A DNA stretch of 64,000 nucleotides, taken from assembly GCF_043290135.1 (NCBI RefSeq), contig NC_134701.1, positions 33,569,501 to 33,633,500 of the forward strand, in the 5' to 3' direction. Numbering within the stretch: the stretch's first letter is position 1; every line of letters starts with the position of its first letter. The position numbers and the translations under genes were made by a program. This document shows positions 55,797 through 64,000 of this stretch, one piece after another. Source of the DNA: Rhipicephalus microplus. Lineage: Eukaryota > Arthropoda > Arachnida > Ixodida > Ixodidae. The notes below the pieces were generated by a model. The model did no database searches. It worked only from the letters and a program-made list of their open reading frames with translations, and was not told where the DNA came from.

Positions 55797-55995
55797 TATG
55801 GGATATGGCACAACGGGAGCGTTGTCAACAAGGATAAATATATTTATTTCCCAACAGTTTCGGGAGGGGTCCTCCCTTCATCAGGGGATGAGTATATAAC
55901 TCATACCCTGATGAAGCGAGGACCTCTCCCGAAACTGTTCGGAAATAAATATATTTATCCTTGTTGACAACGCTCCCGTTGTGCCATATCCCATA
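55797..55995. repeat. 199-bp palindrome with two hammerhead-core-like motifs
   Basis: The two arms (55797-55893 and 55899-55995) are reverse complements with about four mismatches, and the centre (atgagt-atata-actcat) continues the palindrome. Each arm, read outwards from the centre, has CTGATGA, a short self-pairing stretch, then GAAAC. These are at 55908-55935 on the plus strand and 55857-55884 on the minus strand. Downstream each has an aaataaatatatttatcc stretch. Such motifs are known from the terminal repeats of Penelope-like elements. Confidence 0.8.
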
Positions 55996-56034
55996 CCTTC
56001 ACGAAGACTAACTCGCCCATTGAATTATTACTCC

Positions 56035-56190
<156 letters not shown>

Positions 56191-56740
56191 AGAGAGAGAC
56201 AGAGAGAGAATCAGTGCCCCCTAGCACAGCTACTATTTTTCGGCGGTGCATTTCTCGTCCAACTACGCAAGACTTGTAGTTTTGTAGTTTTGAGCAGGGC
56301 TACCCAGGATTTTTTTTTTTTGAGGGGGTGTGATGTGCAGCAGACCGCCTAACTTTGGTAATTGGTGGTCACTGTGAATGCTTGTAACTGTTTTAGTATA
56401 CCCTGAAACGTTAAATTATCGAAACATTCCATGGTGTAGGGGGTTCTGATTACCTTCCTCTAACCTGTTTCCTTGTGGCCTCCTGGTTCTGCGTGCGTGT
56501 GACACAGTATTTTTTTTTTAATTTCACAGCTTTCTGAGCACAGCTAAATTCCAATAAATCAGCTAAGTTATTCTGAATATTGTACACGTCTAACCAACGA
56601 AGAAAGAGTGAAGAGAGAAGAAATCAGTATAAAACACACTCGTTCTGAATAACTTTTGATCTCTGGAGGTGCCCCTCTTTACAAAGAAAAAATGCAGAAT
56701 TTTCTGAGAACTCCTTTCATTTAATGCTCACGAGTCCGGT
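56191..56740. other. No gene seen
   Basis: AT-rich, with several short poly-T runs. No open frame of note. Confidence 0.45.
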
Positions 56741-56744
56741 TCTC

Positions 56745-56895
56745 ATACAACAACTCAATGCTGTCCAGAAGGCCCACGATGCGGCGGTGAGGCTGGGCCT
56801 CCCCGTCCCAACGTGGGAGCGGCCCACGATCCTACCCCTATAAAACGGGGGTGGAATCCTTCAGGACCCCAATAAAAGTTTTTCATCCATCTCAC
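56745..56895 (+). mobile_element. LINE 3' end fragment
   Basis: Short GC-rich piece running from cagaaggcccacgatgcgg through cccgtcccaacgtgggagcg to aataaaagtttttcatccatc. It has the look of a LINE C-terminal/3' UTR end with an AATAAA signal and the start of a (CATC)n tail. Only about 150 bp remain. Confidence 0.5.
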
Positions 56896-57545
56896 AAGGG
56901 CTTTTATAAAGCTCAAATTCAGTAGATGGGCGTGTCATACATAAAGGGCTATGACATCATGTGCTAGACATGAATGATGGGCAGGTGCGAAAAAAATCTG
57001 CATTAAGAAATCGCGACAGAGGAACCGAAGTGCTTAGGTATTCCTGCACGCGGCGCGCGGCTCTTTCAGTACTATTCGACTGCAGTGCCGCCGCTGCGGG
57101 CAATGCGGAAGGGATCAGGCGGCGAGGCGTGGTCACGCCACTCAACACTTCTAGTACTCTCTAACAATGTGGACAGCGCGCTACTGCTTGCCGCGTGATT
57201 GCGCCGACGGGCACTACGCCGTCGCGGATGTTTCCCGCTAGTGCGCGCGTACATTTGGCGGCTTGTCCCTGGCGTAGCGAGGGTTAGCGAAGCCGATCGC
57301 ATTCGCGAATGGCGACGCCAATACCGATGAGACGCGAGTCAGGAAAGCCGAACGCAAGCGTCGGCAGTGAAAGATCTGCAACTTGGACGAGGTGTGCATC
57401 AAGAACACCGATCGCGTTCAAGAATACAGACGGTGTGCGGAGAACACTGACAATACGTGAGCCAAGGAAGCGGAAAGCAAGCGTCTTCAACGCGTCCCGC
57501 ATCCTGTGTCTTTGTTTTGTTTCGTTTATTCATTTATAGGAAACT
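56896..57545. other. Region with a basic-repeat coding remnant
   Basis: From about 57280 to 57490 the plus strand, across frames, gives phrases such as ETRVRKAERKRRQ and AKEAESKRLQR, a pattern of Arg/Lys/Glu/Ala-rich short repeats seen in some predicted tick proteins. Stops and shifts break it. No gene is claimed. Confidence 0.3.
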
Positions 57546-57639
57546 CAAGGGTTCAGAGAAGTAACACAAGAGGGGTGGGCAAACAAATATCTTATGAAAC
57601 AACAAAAAAAAGCAAAAAAGCACTGACAGTAAATAAAAC

Positions 57640-58030
57640 ATAAAAAAAGAGCAGTTTATCATAACTACAAAGATAAAATATGAATTTTTTAACAGTGATT
57701 TGAAATTAAGCATACTGAAATGACATGGCGATGTGTGTGGGAAGGTCGTTCCTGTCTTAAGCTGTCTGAAGAAAGAAATGACTTCCGGAAGGTTTTTGTT
57801 TTGCGGCGTATGGGATATACGGCGTTGGGAAGAAAATGGCGCTTTGTTCGATGTGAAAGTCTGATGAATGCTTTTCATGGTGGCAAGGAATAAAAAAAAC
57901 CTATGTGACAGGCACAAGCGTAAAATTTTACGATGAGAGGCAAGATTAGAAAGATGAAGCTGAAATTTGACTTACGTTACTTGAGTAATTCGAGATAACA
58001 AATCTGGAAGCACTGTTCTAATAGATTCGA
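57640..58030 (-). pseudogene. LINE reverse transcriptase C-terminal fragment (CR1/Jockey-like)
   Basis: Minus-strand frame with LPDLLSRIT (about 58000), QLHLSNLASHRKILRLCLSH, then SSQRRISHTPQNKNLPEVIS and FPHTSPCHFSMLNFKSLLKN. This is the order at the end of Jockey/CR1 RT proteins: a LNL.SL..RR helix, a basic strand, then a Trp-rich stretch and FK..L. One stop lies in the first part. The element's catalytic RT part is absent. Confidence 0.6.
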
Positions 58031-59439
58031 CCAAAGTGGACACGAGCATGTGTTCAAACAAATGTGTACTCGAGTAAACGCTACACAGAGTTTTGCTTTA
58101 TACCGTTCTTCCAACACCCGCGTCGATGCCCGCTTCACCCGGGTCAGCACCATGCGCACCGCCGCTGCTTCGCACCCCATCGTGCTTCCCTTCGTGGAGA
58201 TGAGTCATAGTTTTTTCAAGGCGAAGTATTTCTTTTCGTACTGCAGGCTATTGTTGCGTTTTTCTACGTATTTATCTATGTATCTACCCACCTAAGGCAC
58301 TTTTAGCGTCTAGCTACGTATCTATCAATCTAGCCGTGTACGTATGGGTGCTCTCGGGATTAACCCCTTAACTTGGGGTGAACCGAAATTTGTTACAAGG
58401 GCTGAGAAGTTTTGACGACTATGACTCGCTGGTCATAACATGAATAATATTACAATAGTAACGCGTACATCGTGTAACACTTTCCGCCAGACAGCGGCAC
58501 ATACCCACGTGCAGATATAGGCCACTGGTATGCAGGTATGCACCGCAGGTGATTGAGAGTTTATATGTACCCAGGAATAGCGACCAGGCATTGGTTTTTT
58601 AAATGCGAGAGCGTTAAGAAAAACTTACGTCGGCAGCGTTGATCCGATGAACATCAGGGTCCCAACAATAATCAAACCGAAACATTCAGCGTGGCAATCA
58701 AGTATTCTATGACATAGCCACGCAACGTCTATTACTTTAAAAAAAAAGGCACTGTTCAGATGCAATGCTGGTGAAATGTCTTTTGTGGTTTCAATGCTAG
58801 ATATCCTAATTTTACACCTAACAAGCGCACACCCTTTATATAGCCGCCACGTAGTGTCAATGTCAACTGCAGGTAAGTACTATCTACTGAAGTTAATTTA
58901 TGTAGCAGTGTCACGAGCACAAGCATCACACATCAGCTTACACCTTCTCGTGTTGTACTCACGTTGCCTTTGGCATCGTTGCGCAACTGTAAACAATTGA
59001 TTATATCAAACATGTGTGACTACTCAACTAATGCATGTGCGTACATTTTACGTGAATTTAGCGTCATTTCGTTGCGTGTCACTAAATAACAAATACAACA
59101 CGGACACGTTCTCTCCTTATAACGTCCTTTTACAAAGAATGTGGGATCTGCCGATTGTTTTTATCAGCTAGGCTGTGCGCTGTGGTGCTGCGGTCACAAT
59201 GGGAAACTCCACTGCATACTGCCCGCACGCGAGGCATAAAGGGGCGATCCAATTTGACGAACACACGATGCGTGGTGTGCTTCAGTGCTGTGATGCTGTA
59301 TACTGCTGTAGCGATCGCACAGCTGTGTATCACATGCGGTCCTTTTTTTTCATAGCATAGCACGTTAATTCTGCATAAGTAATTACAAAAGGCATTGCCC
59401 TGGCGTATATGAGATGTACCACTCATTGTGTGTTTAAAA
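58031..59439. other. No gene seen; scattered tick-type repeats
   Basis: At about 58210-58340 a reversed and decayed relative of the GATA-adjacent Foldback sequence may be present (ctatgtatctaccca, agcgtctagctacgtatcta). Near 59140 a gtgggatctgcc phrase is the reverse of the Foldback terminus. Nothing coding. Confidence 0.4.
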
Positions 59440-60450
59440 TTCCTGGAGCTTCTGTGAGTCTGGAACGTTCTGTTCGCCTGGGCGCCCCAGGTAGCCGTCT
59501 CTTGTTCGCCCTGTACATTGAGAGTCTATGTTTGGCCTTTTTAACAAATAACAGCATTCGCAGATTTGTCTTAATCAAAGAGAAAATGAAGGTTCGGGTA
59601 TACCTTCACGATTTGGGAGTATGTTGTGCATTCAAAGAAAGTGTATGAGAGACAATCGAGGTTGTCGAAAATTGGTCGAATTCCGGGAATCAAAATGAAT
59701 TGAGGGAGTAGTCTAGGGCTGTGAAATGGTGAGAGGTTATCAGCCCCAGATACTTATGGTAACACTCAGTGGTTTACAAGTCACGCTAAGTACCTAAGTG
59801 TAGCTTTCAATACTATAAAATCACTTAGCGATCAAGTACCAAAGATGCGAGAATTAATATCCTGCCGTAACGCCATAAGTCTCTCAATAGCCCGAAAGAC
59901 AACTTTAAACTAACACGGAAGAAACTATGTTAAGACATTTGTCACAATTTTTTCAATACCTATGAACAGGTCAATAAACAGTGGAGGTGAAGGAAAATAC
60001 GTATTCAAATGAGTTGAGAAACTGCAAATTGAGCCTCGGACGAAAACTTTCTTTTTTAAATTGCAGTAATGCGCTTTATTAGGACGAACCTTCTTGCAGG
60101 CGCGGGGTTTTTATATGCCGTGTGGTTCTGGTTCTTTTAGCTGCAAAAAACCAGACAGTATATATCACGTATTTTTCCACTGTTGGGAAAGGCTGTAGCT
60201 TTGAGATGTTTTACAGAGACCTCTGAAAAAGAATTTTCATTGCATCCACTAAGGATCAGGTATTTACAGATAAAAACGTGGACTGGACAGCCTTTGAACT
60301 TATTATGCTGCTTCGCCTCCATTTTTCATGGTGGGCAAAAATGGCCGTATTTTACTGTTACTGTGACCCTGACAGCTGACATGCACTTGTTATTTCTTGC
60401 GAAAGATATTCAGTACGTAAATGCACTCAAACAACATAATTTTTGACTGC
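59440..60450 (+). pseudogene. Decayed LINE reverse transcriptase
   Basis: The frame 59409-59648 has a GAPGSRLLFALYIESLCLAF stretch, the position of the usual QGCPLSPLLFALYIEPL motif. The position of the catalytic ADD is read as YLHDLGVCC, so the second Asp is lost. Further pieces at 60183-60446 (RCFTETSEKEFSLHP) may be the C-terminal part. Many stops. The motif style suggests an L1/Tx1-like group, which is tentative. Confidence 0.5.
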
Positions 60451-60639
60451 CTAGCCATCTGGCATATAGCTTATGGAATTAAAAAATTGTCAGTCCTGTT
60501 CCACTTATAGTTTCTCATCTTGACATTGTTGTAGATTTGTGTATCCTTGTAAATGTTGGCTTTTATTCGTGTACACGTGATGTCAGTGAAATGGTATTAA
60601 AGAAAGAATGACAGCATATGCACATAATAAAAGATGGTG

Positions 60640-60765
60640 AATGAGGTGAAGCATCCGTTCATCCGTGCATCTATACATCCATGCATGCATCAGTCTGTCT
60701 GTTTCTTTGTATGTATGTACGTCTGCCTGTCTTTCTGTCTCTTAGTCTGTCTGTTTGACTGTCTG
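60640..60765. repeat. Degenerate CATC/GTCT microsatellite
   Basis: Imperfect tracts of catc (60648-60690) followed by gtct/gtat units to about 60765. Confidence 0.8.
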
Positions 60766-62379
60766 CGAGCCACCGCAGCCCTCCGTGTCCACCACTGTGC
60801 TTCGCTCATGCCCCACTCACGATCCGACACGTACGGCGACGACTCAGGAGACTGGGAGTGTCACTAGTCTGGCTAATTATGGAGGCAATCACCGGGTAAT
60901 TCTAAGGGCTGAAGTATCGCGCCCCTCCGAACCGCACCCCACAAGCACGGACAATGTGGATCTGGTCCTATTTGGCATGCCAGTGAACGCCAGCTGTGGT
61001 TCGAAGAACAAGTCATAGCCGAGAGTTGATAACAAAACAAAACATTATATTTTCAAGTACGACAGAAGAAGCTACACACAAATATGCACACTAGAATGTA
61101 TCAATACATTACGTCACTAATGAAGCAATGGGCTACACAATACAACCTGAGACACTCAAAAGAACGAACACAGACACTAACACGTACTACAATGGAATCT
61201 CATGCAAGAAACAACCAAGACACTTAAAGACTAAAAAGTTCGTCAAACTTATTCAGTCCAAAGTCCTTGGAATAAAGCTTGGATGCTTCACTTTTAGTGA
61301 ACACTCACTCAAAGTACACGGTGATGCCGTTTCGCTTCTGCCGAAGTTTCTCTTCAAAAACCCTCGCCTCGTCAAATGTCCAAACTCTGATAGGAAAGCT
61401 TCCTCGCCGGTAAAACGCGCGGTAAACTGCGACTACAGGACGCATCTCTGCCCATTGGCGGTAAACACACACCTTCCTTCTGCTTGTAGCACAAGCCTTT
61501 ACAAACAGGTGAAAAACCTCTTAATCTCCTGTTTTGTCACTGAAGGTATAAGCTTTCGCTCTACGGCGGAAAAACTCCCTTCATCTCCAGTCCTGCGCAC
61601 ACTGGCGTAAATCCTTCTTCATCTCCTGATCACCATCATCCACTGCTCGCTTATATACATACGCCCTGAGTTCTAGACGTTTGTCGTAATGTTTTCAACG
61701 CGCAGCACCGTTGAAGCTTTGGAAGGGGCGGGAACACTCTCGTAGGTTGACGCAATTCTGCATCAACACGTTCCTTTTCTTCGAGGCCTTTCCAGAGATC
61801 GTTCGGCGAAGGATGCGAGGTTTTGGTCGGTGTAGCGTGGTGACAATAGCATCTGGTATTGTTGCCGTCACTAGAATTCGCAGGCGCGTGCTTTCTTGAG
61901 CGCTCGTTTGTGACAGAGAGGCAGTCGTTCCCTGCGCGCATTTTGGTGTAGCCGGCGCAGCAGCCAATTGGAGAGTGATGGTACAGCGCTGTCTGGATAT
62001 CCTCGTTCAACTGCAGTACACATGTTTTTTTTTGTTTTTTTGAGGCAACGCCATCTACATTACTGCTCGGGAGATAATGCTTGTTACGCCTGAGGCGGGA
62101 CATGATTATACTAATGGTGTATTCGGTTGAGCATTTGCGAGCGCTCTAAAGCTCTCTGAAAAGTGGATTAGCGTACGGTTGGTAGAATTGGAGCACTCGA
62201 CTACCCTTTGGTTGGTTCTATTAGAGCGTCAGCCTCGGACTTATAGCCCCTCCGACTGCTCTCACTTGAAAGTGAGAGCGTGGCGCAAGCGTGACTGGGA
62301 GGATGGACCACGTGACACAAGCCGGCAAATCACAAACCTGCCGCCACGTGAACACAGTGAACGGGGAAAAGATCGGGAG
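60766..62379. other. Repeat-like region, possible minus-oriented LTR
   Basis: No recognised protein; the 160-codon plus frame at 61128-61610 is featureless. On the minus strand a TATA-like tatataagc at about 61650 lies upstream of the stretch running to 61020, which could be an LTR promoter and transcribed part. No second copy is in the window. Confidence 0.3.
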
Positions 62380-62575
62380 CACGCATTTTATTTATTTATT
62401 TCTTGATTAATTTTGTGAAAAAAAAAAGATGTGCCTTCAGCCAGCGGCATCGCCAATGCCCGGCTCTCTCGGCTCGTGCTTCGGTTCGCTGCTGTGCTGG
62501 TCTCTGGATGGTTCTTCACGCTGTCTCGTCACTGTCCTTAACGAACAATAAACCTCTTCCCATTTCGTGGAGGGC
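62380..62575 (+). mobile_element. Candidate LTR end of a Gypsy element
   Basis: Contains an AATAAA signal at 62547-62552 and lies about 60 bp upstream of a Gypsy gag. A cgtggagggcgctg phrase at 62565-62578 is where a primer binding site (tgg...) would be. The LTR start is unknown. Confidence 0.35.
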
Positions 62576-62631
62576 GCTGTTTATTCCCGTCGCTGCACCC
62601 TGGAGCTGCGAAGCCGCAAGCTACCGCCCGT

Positions 62632-63385
62632 CATGACAGACAACGCCTACCCATTGGCGCCTTCACCCCAGTTTATCAACTGCCCTGGCCATCCTAGGCT
62701 ACGGGACCCCAAGGTCTCCAGCGGTGCGGATAGAACTGACGTGGAAGACTGACTCGAGCACTACGAACTGGTGGGCGCCACTAATAAGTGGGACGAAGCC
62801 GACAAGCTGGGCCACGTCATATTTTATCTCACTAGCGTCGCCCACTTATGGTTTAACAACCACAAAGACATCTCCTCATGGAGTGTCTTCAAGACGTGAT
62901 GTGCTGAAGTGTTCGGTCGACCGGCTGTCCACAAACAGTGGGCAGAAGAGCGCTGGTGCGTCCGCTTTATGCAGACTGCGAGAACATTACCGGCTATTGT
63001 GAGGACTTCGTCGACTTGTGTCGACGTGCGAATGACACCATGGTCGAATCTGACAAGGTCAAACACATCCTGAAAGGCATCGACGATGGCGCATTTCAAA
63101 TGCTCTTGGCTAGTAATCTGAGCCCAGTTTCTCCATTCGTCAGCTTGTGTCAGAGCTACGACGAGTCGAAGAAGCAATGCACTCTGACTTGGCAGCCTCA
63201 GCGTTGTGGTGAGTCACTGTCCAGTTTCGACACCATGCCTGACAATTCGCCGTTGCTTCAGCAAGTCCGAGCCTTCTTCCGTGAGGAAGTAGCCCGCCAA
63301 CTTTCCCTAATGCCCTTTACTCACGAGACCACCAACCGTCTACCTACCCCACTTCGCACTGCTATTTCAGAAGAGGTTACCTAAG
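62632..63385 (+). pseudogene. Ty3/Gypsy Gag (broken)
   Basis: ATG at 62632 gives MTDNAYPLAPSPQFINC. Across a stop at 62751 and frameshifts the Gag domain can be read: RTDVEDWLEHYELVGATNKW, a GHVIFYLTSVAHLWFNN stretch, then CEDFVDLCRRANDTMVESDK and KHILKGIDDGAFQML (frame 62938-63384). A tail LLQQVRAFFREEVARQLSLM matches the region before the zinc knuckle in related elements. No zinc knuckle or pol follows within the window. Confidence 0.75.
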
Positions 63386-63529
63386 CTGTTCCCCTTTCAC
63401 CTCACGGGCCGCCTGTATCTAGCCGTGTTCACTGCCAGCGTGTCGCGCAGCCGGTAGGCGCTGTGGCCGCCTATCCGCCAGCAGTGCAGCCTGTGGCCGC
63501 TCCTCTAACGTATTCAGCACAGCCTCCTT

Positions 63530-63905
63530 ATTGAAAATACTGGGTTGGTGGATGCTAAAATTGTTGGTGGATATCGTGAAAAGAATAGTGGATGTGGTGG
63601 AAATACTAGTGGATATGATGGAAACTGTAGTGGACATTATGGCTGATGACGGCGAGAGTGGGAAAATTGATGGCAGATGGTGGTGGAGGTGGCGAGCCAG
63701 TGGTGGTGACGATGGAATGCCGGCTGATAACGGCTAGAGTGGAAGAGCTGATAACAGATGGTGGTGGTCGTGGCGAGTCAATGGTGGTGACGATGGAAAA
63801 AGCCGGCCGATGGTGGAGAGGCAAAACGTGTTTTGTGGAAGGCTTGGTGAGCAAGGTGGATGACGGTGGCATGATAGAAGCTAGGTGGATGATGGCGGCA
63901 TGATG
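63530..63905. repeat. GGTGGA-rich minisatellite with an 80-bp tandem duplication
   Basis: Purine-rich sequence of imperfect gtggat/gatggtggtgg units. Within it two 80-bp units (63642-63721 and 63722-63804) share gctgat(g/a)acggc, agatggtggtgg and the tggtggtgacgatggaa phrase. Confidence 0.8.
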
Positions 63906-64000
63906 AAAAAGCACATGACAATATGTGAAATCACTTATTAGTAGTATTTCATTCTTGAATACTGAGAGATTGATGTTTACAGTCAAAAGAAACCAACGCT

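Noticed and set aside
61128..61610. 160-codon plus-strand frame
   Set aside because: No recognisable domain; sits in LTR-like repeat sequence with promoter-like elements on the other strand.

Overview
The window looks like a piece of a hard tick genome, probably a metastriate tick of the Rhipicephalus type. The main evidence is three copies of a Ruka-like tRNA-derived SINE, a family known from Rhipicephalus. Many non-LTR (LINE), Ty3/Gypsy and Penelope-like retroelements, long GATA/CA/TA microsatellites and the lack of any bacterial-style gene layout agree with this. I found no host protein-coding gene, tRNA gene or rRNA gene that I can support. Nearly every protein-like signal belongs to a transposable element, and most are broken by frameshifts and stops. 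The species is an inference from repeat content, not a database match.

Layout. 0-3 kb: a minus-strand Gypsy integrase split by a 5'-truncated CR1/Jockey-like LINE. 4.6-7.7 kb: a fragment of a large inverted-repeat element, a Ruka tail and a minus-strand LINE ('LINE-A', copy 1). 9.4-11 kb: local duplications and a degenerate minisatellite. 11.27-15.74 kb: a Foldback-like structure with two opposed arms of about 1.8 kb, built partly from 147-bp tandem units. 16.4-19.0 kb: a decayed CR1-like LINE. 19.6-23.8 kb: a minus-strand Gypsy ruin carrying a Ruka insertion with target duplication and a second CR1-like LINE. 24.1-29.7 kb: an I-clade-like LINE with a zinc-knuckle ORF1 and an endonuclease, reverse transcriptase and RNase H ORF2. 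29.66-33.05 kb: LINE-A copy 2 on the plus strand, ending in the same (ATCC)n tail family as copy 1.

33.4-39 kb: a second minus-strand Gypsy ruin, with a Penelope-like element (PLE) carrying a GIY-YIG endonuclease inserted in its RNase H. 41.1-46.7 kb: a young, nearly intact Gypsy element with 169-bp LTRs differing at two sites, an ATAT target duplication and a 1253-codon open pol frame. 48.5-52.9 kb: another PLE, split by a 3.7-kb Gypsy derivative with 437/436-bp LTRs and a CTGGT target duplication; that derivative has lost most of RT, all of RNase H and the integrase core, but keeps one long open frame. 53-63 kb: a third Ruka, a 199-bp palindrome between two TA tracts, several LINE tails and RT remnants, and a broken Gypsy gag at the right end.

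The coding parts do not form a host pathway. They are independent retroelements, and their nesting gives an insertion order. The most interesting structures are the Foldback-like element, the internally deleted Gypsy with its preserved fusion frame and SAP-like Gag motif, and the palindrome carrying two hammerhead-core-like motifs typical of PLEs. I did not find a convincing new host system.
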